A stretch of DNA of 9,122 nucleotides from Alistipes sp. (GTDB lineage: Bacteria > Bacteroidota > Bacteroidia > Bacteroidales > Rikenellaceae): NCBI GenBank assembly GCA_017391435.1, contig JAFOYS010000346.1:1-9122 (forward strand), read 5' to 3'. Below, piece by piece: positions 1 to 5,257 of the stretch (the stretch's first letter is position 1; every line of letters begins with the position of its first letter). Both the position numbers and the translations under genes were made by a program. Under the pieces are notes generated by a model, which was given only the letters and a program-made list of their open reading frames with translations, was not told where the DNA came from and did not search any database.

Positions 1-1
1 G

Positions 2-406
2 TACACAACCCGTTTTGACCTCGGTATTTACAATTCAAAAAACAAAATCCGGCAGAATTTGAAAATCATCCGCCGTCTGCATAACTTTTATATCAACTAT
101 CTGAAATTCAGTGCCGCTCACGGCGACAAACTGCAAATTCTCAGTATTTCGGTAGATAAGGATAAAATAGATTGGCAAAATGCTATTGAGAAGCTAAATC
201 TCACAGATTGGCCACAGTTGATTGAGAATTATAATGTAGATAGAGAAAAGTATTACTTCGCAGAGCAGGCAGATATGTCGCTTGCTTACAGAGTAGAACA
301 GATACCGTGTTTTATCCTTATTGACAAAAATGGCACCATTACAGGCCGTTGGCCACATTTGACACCTGACGCCATCAAGGAGATTAAACAAAGAGTATTA
401 GAATAG
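2..406 (+). CDS. Thioredoxin-fold (TlpA/AhpC-like) protein, 5'-partial
   Basis: The reading frame is open from the left edge, so the N-terminus lies outside the window; 134 codons remain before the TAG stop. The visible part matches the second half of a TlpA/AhpC-TSA-like thioredoxin fold: a beta strand 'LQILSISVD', a linker and helix ('WQNAIEKLNL'), then 'AYRVEQIPCFILIDKNGTITG', in which the Ile-Pro is the conserved cis-proline turn and 'FILIDKNGTI' the following hairpin. In Bacteroidales such proteins are usually exported disulfide or peroxide-handling proteins. The CxxC active site, if present, would sit at or before the first codons. The residues at the start ('YTTRFD') have no cysteine where the family often reads 'CGPCRKE', so this may be a redox-inactive member; that alignment is my inference. 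The 3' end overlaps the convergent gene by 9 bp. Confidence 0.65.
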   Translation, partial: YTTRFDLGIYNSKNKIRQNLKIIRRLHNFYINYLKFSAAHGDKLQILSISVDKDKIDWQNAIEKLNLTDWPQLIENYNVDREKYYFAEQADMSLAYRVEQIPCFILIDKNGTITGRWPHLTPDAIKEIKQRVLE

Positions 407-1453
407 ACTATTAATAAACTCGGATTGTTGGTTTTCAGCAACATTTAACAACTCAAATACTTGATTATAGGTTGTCGCATCAAACAACCGTAACACCTTG
501 CTCTCACCACCTTTGTGCAGTGCATACTCTACAATAGCAGCGGCAACAACATTTGATAGTTGAATATCCTCATCCAACAACAAATTCAGATAGTTCTTAT
601 CACTAAAATCAACCTTCTTCTGCTCAATATAGGTTTTTGCAATAGACTTAATCGACTTATAATCTTGACCTTTTATACCTCCGTAGTAGGTTGCAACACC
701 TTCGTGCAGAAACAGTGGGGCATCGGGATAGAGAGGAAGCAAAATAGCGTGTACAATTTCGTGGATATGGTCTAATCGTGTAGAGAGAACAATATTGTTA
801 ATTGTACGACCAGAATAGAGCTTATGAGAGCGTATAGGGGTGTATGTAAGCCCAATCATAGCAGAACATTCGTCTATACTATTGGCTGCAACATAGACAA
901 TTCTGTTATTGGATAAATCATAATTTCGGATAAATGAATCTGCAAAATTTACAGACTCTTTCATTGCTCTTTTATCAAAAGCAACGCCGTTACCAATATA
1001 GAACTCAACACACCCTTTATGATACTGCATATATCTGTTCTTGACAGCATCAAAATAGTTGATTAAACGCCAATTATTACCAACCTGTATTGCACAGACT
1101 TTATAAATAGAGTTAATCAATCCACCTTTTATTGCGCTATCAGGATAGTAGGCAATTGTGTTTATCTCGTATATTTCATCGGTAAGTTTGCGAATATTAT
1201 ATGTATTGAGCAGTCCATCTTTGTGCAACCCTATATGAATATCGCAACTTCCATCTACCCAAAATTGCGAGAAATCAGAGCCTTTATCAATCGCATTGAT
1301 ATAGTTCTCCCATACCTGACTTATAGCTAACAAATTTTCGTCCTTGCTAAAATACCCAAGTTCAGATGAAAATATCAAGCGTTGAGCATTGATATTTACA
1401 ATAGAAAATAGGGAAAATATAACAACGATGATTATAACAAGAGGTCGCTTCAT
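398..1453 (-). CDS. Secreted HExxH metallopeptidase-like protein (peptidase MA-like)
   Basis: A 351-aa protein from the ATG at 1453; a TTG two codons upstream is possible but less likely, because MKRPL gives a cleaner signal peptide. Residues 1-24 form a signal peptide (MKRP, a hydrophobic Ile/Val/Phe core, then NAQ), with no lipobox, so periplasmic or secreted. Residues 231-235 are HEIVH, the HExxH zinc and catalytic motif, and 'LFLHEGVATYYGG' supplies the likely third ligand Glu251, 16 residues after His235. This is the gluzincin arrangement of peptidase-MA-like proteins. The N-terminal half (about 40-140) is a separate domain I do not recognise; its pattern ('VWENYINAIDKG ... VGNNWRLINYFDA') weakly suggests an NTF2-like fold. 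It starts 18 bp after the stop of the 108-aa gene and is probably co-transcribed with it. No terminator follows; its end runs into the convergent gene. Substrate unknown. Confidence 0.75.
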   Translation of the reverse strand: MKRPLVIIIVVIFSLFSIVNINAQRLIFSSELGYFSKDENLLAISQVWENYINAIDKGSDFSQFWVDGSCDIHIGLHKDGLLNTYNIRKLTDEIYEINTIAYYPDSAIKGGLINSIYKVCAIQVGNNWRLINYFDAVKNRYMQYHKGCVEFYIGNGVAFDKRAMKESVNFADSFIRNYDLSNNRIVYVAANSIDECSAMIGLTYTPIRSHKLYSGRTINNIVLSTRLDHIHEIVHAILLPLYPDAPLFLHEGVATYYGGIKGQDYKSIKSIAKTYIEQKKVDFSDKNYLNLLLDEDIQLSNVVAAAIVEYALHKGGESKVLRLFDATTYNQVFELLNVAENQQSEFINSLF

Positions 1454-1471
1454 AGACAAACTTTGAAAATC

Positions 1472-1798
1472 CTAAACTATACGGATAGTTACCTCTGAGT
1501 ATGCGTAGTCAAGAGGGTGGCGAGGAGTATCAAGATAGTTTCCTGTGATAAGAGTAGTATTCTTGCCAGAGTTTTGGAGTGTGAGAAAGTTTGGGCCAAT
1601 CTCTTTTACCTTTACACTTGGCAAATAACTACAGTATGAAGTAAGATTCATTCCTACTTTAATTTGGTCGCGGGTATACTCCTTTGGGTAAGGTGTAATA
1701 GTCTGATGACCAGGGTCGCAAGCCACAGTATAACCACTCACACGGCAGATACTCCACTCTGGAGCATCAATTACCACACACTTTTTTTTCTTTGTCAT
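1472..1798 (-). CDS. Hypothetical protein, 108 aa, small beta-rich, four cysteines
   Basis: I do not recognise this protein. It begins MTKKKKC, has no signal peptide or membrane segment, and reads as a small beta-rich cytoplasmic domain. It has cysteines at 7, 18, 27 and 56 and several charged turns ('PYPKEYTRDQIKVGM', 'VKVKEIGPNFLTLQNSG'). The segment 'IKVGMNLTSYCSYLPSVKVKEIGPNFLTL' has the alternating pattern of an SH3-like or OB-like barrel ('DQIKVGM' resembling the 'xLxVGM' of such folds), but that is only an impression of form. The ATG at 1798 is 19 bp downstream of a TATCTTTG promoter element on the same strand. It precedes the metallopeptidase-like gene by 18 bp, so the two probably form one operon. 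The ORF is intact and bounded by sensible signals, which supports a real gene. Confidence 0.6.
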   Translation of the reverse strand: MTKKKKCVVIDAPEWSICRVSGYTVACDPGHQTITPYPKEYTRDQIKVGMNLTSYCSYLPSVKVKEIGPNFLTLQNSGKNTTLITGNYLDTPRHPLDYAYSEVTIRIV

Positions 1799-1816
1799 AA
1801 CGGTGCAATGTTTTTA

Positions 1817-1824
1817 CAAAGATA
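1817..1824 (-). promoter_or_regulatory. Bacteroidetes -7 element for the 108-aa gene operon
   Basis: On the minus strand this reads TATCTTTG, an exact fit to the Bacteroidetes -7 consensus TAnnTTTG. It would place the transcript start about 10 bases before the ATG at 1798, giving a very short leader. I see no TTTG at the preferred 19-21 bp spacing (candidates on this strand lie 12 and 29 bp away), so the -33 box is weak or absent. Confidence 0.45.
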
Positions 1825-1897
1825 CTATTTTTTTAACAAAACATCTCATTATGCAAATGTTATTTAGCGACTAAAATATACGAAGAGTGGCAAAACT

Positions 1898-1927
1898 TTT
1901 GTTTTTAACAAAATTGTACTATCTTTG
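1898..1927 (+). promoter_or_regulatory. Bacteroidetes-type promoter of rho
   Basis: TTTG at 1898-1901, an 18-bp spacer, then TATCTTTG at 1920-1927, matching the sigma-ABfr-type promoter TTTG-N19/20-TAnnTTTG of Bacteroidetes. The start would be near 1934, giving a leader of about 50 bases to the rho ATG. The leader contains a direct repeat of ACTGGT (1940-1945 and 1952-1957) and a 10-bp palindrome TTGATATCAA (1958-1967). There is no clear Shine-Dalgarno sequence, as is common in this phylum. Confidence 0.8.
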
Positions 1928-1983
1928 CACTATCGTTTAACTGGTCGTCCGACTGGTTTGATATCAATTTGAACATTTACTTT

Positions 1984-3600
1984 ATGGAAGATTTAGCTAC
2001 ACTTGAGAGTAAGAGCCTCAATGAGTTGCGCGAGATTGCAAAAGCCTTTGGTATTGCGAGCGACAAGCTCTCAAAGAGGACTATTATAAAACTTATTACT
2101 GGTGGCGAAACTGGCGTTACATCTCAGGAGGAGGTGGTAACAGAGCCTAAGTCTGAGACAGCGACTGAGCCTCAGGTAGAGCAACCAAAGCGTCGCGGGC
2201 GTCGTCCACGCTCTGCTGAGAAGGTTACATCTACCCCAGAGCCTGAGCAGGTCATAGAGCCAGCACAGACAACCGAGCAACAGACAACAACTACCCAGGA
2301 ACAGAAACCTGTAAAGACAGAGAAGCGTCGCGGTCGCCGACCTCGTGCAGAAAAGGTAGAGGCTACAACAGAGCAGGTCGTATCTACAGAGATTGTAGAG
2401 ACAACAGAACCGACTGCTGAAATAGAGGCAACTACACAAACTGCACCGGAGATTGGAGAGGAGGAGATTACCAAAGACGACTTTACTGCAGAGGTTACTG
2501 GCGAGGGCGTGCTTGAGATTATACCAGAGGGATATGGATTCTTGCGTTCAGCAGACTACAACTACCTTAATTCTCCTGATGACATTTATGTCTCTCCAGC
2601 ACAAATTAAACTCTTTGGTCTTAAGGCCGGAGATACCGTAACAGGAATTATCCGTCCTCCAAAGGAGGGTGAGAAGTACTTCCCACTTGTGCAAGTGCTT
2701 GAGATTAACGGACTTGAGCCAAATGCAGTGCGTGACCGCGTACAGTTTGAGTACCTCACTCCACTTTTCCCTGACAAGAAGTTCAACCTTACAGGAAATG
2801 GCCACAACGACCTTTCTAACCGCGTTGTAGACCTCTTCTCACCAATAGGCAAAGGTCAGCGTGCGCTTATAGTTGCTCAACCGAAGACTGGTAAGACAAT
2901 GTTATTACAGAGCATTGCCAACGCTATTGCAGACAACCACCCAGAGGTATATATGATTGTTCTTCTGATAGACGAGCGCCCAGAGGAGGTTACCGAGATG
3001 GCTCGCCACGTAAAGGCAGAGGTTGTCGCTTCGACATTTGATGAGCAGGCTACTCGCCACGTAAAGGTTGCTGAGATGGTTCTTGAGAAGGCAAAGCGTA
3101 TGGTAGAGTGCGGACACGATGTAGTGATACTCCTTGACTCTATAACCCGTCTTGCACGAGCCTATAACTCTGTTCAGCCTGCATCTGGAAAGGTTCTCTC
3201 TGGTGGTGTAGATGCAAATGCTCTCCACAAGCCAAAGAGATTCTTTGGTGCTGCGCGAAACACCGAGGAGAAGGGATCGCTTACAATCATCGCCACAGCG
3301 CTTATTGACACCGGTTCTAAGATGGATGAGGTTATCTTTGAGGAGTTCAAGGGCACAGGTAATATGGAGCTTCAGCTTGATCGTCGCCTTGCAAACAAGC
3401 GCATCTATCCGGCAGTAGATGTTATCGCATCGGGCACTCGCCGAGAGGATATGCTCCTAAGTCGCGAGGTTATGCAGCGCACTTGGATTTTGAGAAAGTA
3501 TCTCTCTGATATGACCACTGTAGAGGCTATGGAGTTTTTACAGAAGCAGATGTCACTAACACGCAATAATGAGGAATTTCTAACCACAATGAATCAATAA
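1984..3600 (+). CDS. rho: Transcription termination factor Rho
   Basis: A 538-aa hexameric RNA-dependent ATPase that ends untranslated or long-leader transcripts. Domains in order: N-terminal SAP-like Rho_N helices (about 1-42); a disordered Glu/Thr/Gln/Pro-rich insert (about 43-165) carrying KRRGRRPR twice, at 69-76 and 114-121; the OB-fold primary RNA-binding domain (about 170-245, 'EGYGFLRS', 'DDIYVSP'); and the RecA-like ATPase from about 285. Walker A is QPKTGKT (299-305) and Walker B VVILLDS (380-386). The Q-loop region is [14 protein letters not shown] (401-414) and the R-loop KGTG (456-459). All catalytic motifs look intact; E. coli Rho (419 aa) lacks the insert. I chose the ATG at 1984; a TTG five codons upstream is in frame. 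The nuclease gene follows after one base. Confidence 0.97.
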   Translation: MEDLATLESKSLNELREIAKAFGIASDKLSKRTIIKLITGGETGVTSQEEVVTEPKSETATEPQVEQPKRRGRRPRSAEKVTSTPEPEQVIEPAQTTEQQTTTTQEQKPVKTEKRRGRRPRAEKVEATTEQVVSTEIVETTEPTAEIEATTQTAPEIGEEEITKDDFTAEVTGEGVLEIIPEGYGFLRSADYNYLNSPDDIYVSPAQIKLFGLKAGDTVTGIIRPPKEGEKYFPLVQVLEINGLEPNAVRDRVQFEYLTPLFPDKKFNLTGNGHNDLSNRVVDLFSPIGKGQRALIVAQPKTGKTMLLQSIANAIADNHPEVYMIVLLIDERPEEVTEMARHVKAEVVASTFDEQATRHVKVAEMVLEKAKRMVECGHDVVILLDSITRLARAYNSVQPASGKVLSGGVDANALHKPKRFFGAARNTEEKGSLTIIATALIDTGSKMDEVIFEEFKGTGNMELQLDRRLANKRIYPAVDVIASGTRREDMLLSREVMQRTWILRKYLSDMTTVEAMEFLQKQMSLTRNNEEFLTTMNQ

Positions 3601-3601
3601 A

Positions 3602-4375
3602 ATGAAAAGATTAATTATTTCACTACTAACACTTTGCACAACCATATCAGCATTTGGTTGGGGACAGAAGGGTCACGATGCAGTTGCATATATTGCCGAG
3701 TGTAACCTCAAGTCAAAGGTCTATCAAAAAGTTGTAAAAGCTCTCGGTGGCCACTCTTTGGTCTACTATGCTAACTGGATGGATAATGCGAGCAACACAG
3801 ACGACTATCGTTACACAAAGAGTTGGCACTACGCTAATGTAGACGAGGGTTATACCTATGCTACGATGAGCAAAAACCCTAAGGGCGATATCGTTACTGC
3901 TATCAATCAGATAGTTGAAGCCCTTAAAAGTGGCACCCTTACTGCTGAGCAGCAGGCCGTGCAGCTCAGATTCCTTATCCACCTTGTAGGAGACATTCAC
4001 GCACCAATGCACGCGGGACATCTCTCTGATTTGGGCGGTAACAGAGTGACAGTTCAATACTTTGGTAAAAAGACTAAGCTTCACTCACTTTGGGACACAA
4101 GACTTGTTGAAGATTGCCACCGCTGGAGCTATACCGAGTGGCAGCAGCAGCTTGACAAGTACTGCTCATCTGAGCGCAAGGCCGAGTTAGCATCTGGCAC
4201 AGCAGAGGATTGGCTTAACGAGAGCCACAAAATCGCAAAAGAGATATACCTCGCCTCTCCAGAGGGCGCTAAACTCTCTTATAACTACCAGAACTACTTC
4301 GCACCATTCATCGAAGAGCGTATACTTGCTGGTGGCATTCGCCTTGCAATGCTTCTCAACGAGATCTATAAGTAA
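3602..4375 (+). CDS. Secreted S1/P1-type zinc-dependent nuclease
   Basis: A 257-aa S1/P1 family phosphodiesterase, which cleaves single-stranded nucleic acid, often with 3'-nucleotidase activity, using three zinc ions. Residues 1-19 are a signal peptide ending SAFG; cleavage there exposes Trp20, whose free N-terminus is itself a zinc ligand in this family. All nine expected ligands are visible: W20 and H25 (WGQKGH), D61 (NWMD), H76 (WHY), H127, D131 and H137 (FLIHLVGDIHAPMH), and H161 and D165 (LHSLWD). The length is normal for the family. It is therefore likely active in the periplasm or outside, for example in nucleic acid scavenging. Its ATG comes one base after the rho stop, so it should be co-transcribed and perhaps translationally coupled. 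A strong terminator follows 15 bp after the stop. Confidence 0.92.
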   Translation: MKRLIISLLTLCTTISAFGWGQKGHDAVAYIAECNLKSKVYQKVVKALGGHSLVYYANWMDNASNTDDYRYTKSWHYANVDEGYTYATMSKNPKGDIVTAINQIVEALKSGTLTAEQQAVQLRFLIHLVGDIHAPMHAGHLSDLGGNRVTVQYFGKKTKLHSLWDTRLVEDCHRWSYTEWQQQLDKYCSSERKAELASGTAEDWLNESHKIAKEIYLASPEGAKLSYNYQNYFAPFIEERILAGGIRLAMLLNEIYK

Positions 4376-4390
4376 TAAAACTAATCTGAG

Positions 4391-4422
4391 CGAGCGGAGC
4401 AATAGCTTCCGCTCGTTTTTTT
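4391..4422 (+). terminator. Intrinsic terminator of the rho-nuclease operon
   Basis: CGAGCGG (4391-4397) pairs with CCGCTCG (4409-4415); the stem continues with AGC/GCT around an AATA loop, with one bulged T. Seven T residues follow (4416-4422). It lies 15 bp after the nuclease stop codon on the same strand. Confidence 0.92.
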
Positions 4423-4500
4423 ATATCTATAGACGACTGCGGGCTTGCACGCATTGTCAGCTAATCACATTAGCCAAGAACGAAGTTCTCGTCAACAGAC

Positions 4501-4532
4501 AAAAAAAAGAGGAGAAGCTTTCGCTCCTCCTC
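4501..4532 (-). terminator. Duplicated intrinsic terminator (array unit 3, partial copy)
   Basis: Same hairpin with an eight-T run. Here the T:T mismatch of the other copies has become a G:U pair on the minus strand, and the segment before the stem is 8 bp shorter. The terminator structure is kept and slightly improved. Confidence 0.85.
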
Positions 4533-4535
4533 CAG

Positions 4536-4555
4536 TACCCGAAGCCGGGATCGAA
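4536..4555 (-). repeat. Copy 2 of the tRNA-Leu 3'-end fragment (20 bp)
   Basis: Identical to 5124-5143 and 4830-4849. It lies exactly 294 bp from the previous copy, as that copy does from the tRNA. The block has no changes although the unit around it has diverged slightly. Confidence 0.9.
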
Positions 4556-4579
4556 ATGCAGCGACTAAGTCGCAAACTC

Positions 4580-4639
4580 GCGCGGATACATTGATAACGC
4601 AGACCCAGCGGGTCAAGTATAAACACACTCTATTCGCGC
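4580..4639. other. Long hairpin inside array unit 3
   Basis: Same structure as at 4874-4933, with arms GCGCGGATA (4580-4588) and TATTCGCGC (4631-4639). The one substitution gives a G:U pair in plus-strand RNA but an A:C mismatch in minus-strand RNA. The inner GACCC-AGC-GGGTC hairpin (4602-4614) is unchanged. Confidence 0.65.
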
Positions 4640-4787
4640 AACCGCCATTAAGTGAGCATCGCGGCTGTACGACCTACAACCGTTGGCGAGAATGCCGCAG
4701 GCATAGGCTGATGTGATTTGCGACTACGGGCTTGCACGCATTGTCGGCCAATCACATTAGCCAAGAACGAAGTTCTCGCCAACAGAC

Positions 4788-4818
4788 AAAAAAAGAGGAG
4801 AAGCTTTCGCTACTCCTC
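4788..4818 (-). terminator. Duplicated intrinsic terminator (array unit 2)
   Basis: Same stem, GAAA loop and seven-T run as the tRNA terminator at 5082-5112, at the same distance from the tRNA 3'-end fragment. It would act only on transcripts that read through the first terminator or start inside the array. Confidence 0.85.
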
Positions 4819-4829
4819 CCCTCCTCCAG

Positions 4830-4849
4830 TACCCGAAGCCGGGATCGAA
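4830..4849 (-). repeat. Copy 1 of the tRNA-Leu 3'-end fragment (20 bp)
   Basis: These 20 bases are identical to 5124-5143 of the intact tRNA-Leu: the TTCG of the T-loop, the 3' strand of the T-stem, the 3' strand of the acceptor stem and the discriminator A. Identity to the gene stops sharply on the tRNA-internal side (4850) but continues on the downstream side. The 5' half of the T-stem is not preserved, so this cannot fold as a tRNA. Confidence 0.9.
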
Positions 4850-4873
4850 GTGCAGCGACAAAGTCGCAAACTC

Positions 4874-4933
4874 GCGCGGATACATTGATAACGCAGACCC
4901 AGCGGGTCAAGTATAAACACACTCTATCCGCGC
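4874..4933. other. Long hairpin inside array unit 2
   Basis: GCGCGGATA (4874-4882) and TATCCGCGC (4925-4933) form a perfect 9-bp stem. It encloses a smaller perfect hairpin, GACCC-AGC-GGGTC. The structure could form in DNA or in RNA from either strand. Confidence 0.7.
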
Positions 4934-5081
4934 AACCGCCATTAAGTGAGCATCGCGGCTGTACGACCTACACCCGTTGGCGAGAATGCCGCAGGCATAG
5001 GCAGATGTGATTTGCGACTGCGGGCTTGCACGCATTGTCAGCCAATCACATTAGCCAAGAACGAAGTTCTCGCCAACAGAT

Positions 5082-5112
5082 AAAAAAAGAGGAGAAGCTT
5101 TCGCTACTCCTC
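5082..5112 (-). terminator. Intrinsic terminator of tRNA-Leu (array unit 1)
   Basis: On the minus strand: GAGGAG, a T:T mismatch, AGC, a GAAA tetraloop, GCT, CTCCTC, then seven T residues. It begins 11 bases after the tRNA 3' end, the expected place for a tRNA terminator. The GAAA loop should add RNA stability. Confidence 0.9.
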
Positions 5113-5123
5113 CCCTCCTCCAG

Positions 5124-5209
5124 TACCCGAAGCCGGGATCGAACCGGCACGGACATTTCTGTCCACAGGATTTTAAGTCCGGCGTGTCTACCTATTCCAC
5201 CATTCGGGC
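5124..5209 (-). tRNA. tRNA-Leu, anticodon UAA
   Basis: 86 nt. The acceptor stem GCCCGAA pairs with TTCGGGT (G1:U72 wobble, as in E. coli tRNA-Leu(UAA)), with discriminator A and no encoded CCA. The anticodon loop is CTTAAAA, giving UAA with A36-A37-A38, the recognition motif for MiaA at A37. The long variable arm of a class II tRNA is present (GGACA-GAAA-TGTCC). The T-arm is GCCGG-TTCGATC-CCGGC. The anticodon stem CCGGA/TCCTG has one C:U mismatch at the second pair (28:42). It has its own promoter and a terminator 11 bases downstream, and lies 36 bp after the miaA stop on the same strand. Its last 20 bases recur twice in the tandem array. Confidence 0.97.
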
Positions 5210-5225
5210 AACCCTTTTTGCGGTG

Positions 5226-5257
5226 CAAATGTACAAATTTATATCCTATTCTCCAAA
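5226..5257 (-). promoter_or_regulatory. Promoter of tRNA-Leu
   Basis: On the minus strand TTTG (5257-5254), a 20-bp spacer and TACATTTG (5233-5226) match the Bacteroidetes consensus exactly. The start would fall near 5219, about 10 bases before the mature tRNA. The -33 box lies within the last codons of miaA. Confidence 0.82.

Larger units (their letters stand above)
4434..5143 (-). repeat. Tandem array: 2.4 copies of a 294-bp unit seeded from the tRNA-Leu 3' end
   Basis: Read on the minus strand from inside the tRNA, the copies run 5143-4850, 4849-4556 and 4555-4434 (partial). They are nearly identical: a handful of substitutions plus an 8-bp deletion and one extra A near the terminator of the last copy. 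Each copy begins with the final 20 bases of tRNA-Leu(UAA), continues through the flank, an intrinsic terminator and a set of short hairpins, and ends at the next tRNA fragment. The array fills the whole interval between the rho-operon terminator and the tRNA. I see no convincing gene in it. The plan matches E. coli tyrT, where repeats of about 178 bp each start with 19 bp of the tRNA-Tyr 3' end (rtT RNA); the sequences look unrelated. Confidence 0.93.

Noticed and set aside
1935..1983. Riboswitch or attenuator in the rho leader
   Set aside because: The leader is only about 50 bases and has just a short direct repeat and a 10-bp palindrome; no terminator-like hairpin is visible.
4556..4573. 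Degenerate extra tRNA genes upstream of each 20-bp fragment, with the GCGAC/GTCGC hairpin standing in for the variable arm
   Set aside because: The T-stem 5' strand, anticodon arm and acceptor 5' strand are not recognisable, so similarity ends at the 20-bp block.
4732..5010. A 92-codon Arg/Lys-rich reading frame across the repeat array (and a sibling at 5026-5277), recalling the protamine-like Tpr ORF of E. coli tyrT
   Set aside because: It starts with TTG without a ribosome binding site or promoter, runs antisense to the tRNA and terminator, and loses its frame in the third copy through the A-run and deletion. The sibling runs through the tRNA gene. Coding use is unlikely.
4434..5143. CRISPR array
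   Set aside because: The repeated units are long (294 bp) and nearly identical throughout, with no short repeat separated by unique spacers.
4434..5143. Insertion sequence or transposon
   Set aside because: No transposase, no terminal inverted repeats at the unit borders and no target duplication other than the tRNA 3' end itself.
5234..5241. A second TAnnTTTG match (TAAATTTG, minus strand) upstream of tRNA-Leu
   Set aside because: It lacks a TTTG at the proper distance, while the match at 5226-5233 has one at exactly 20 bp.
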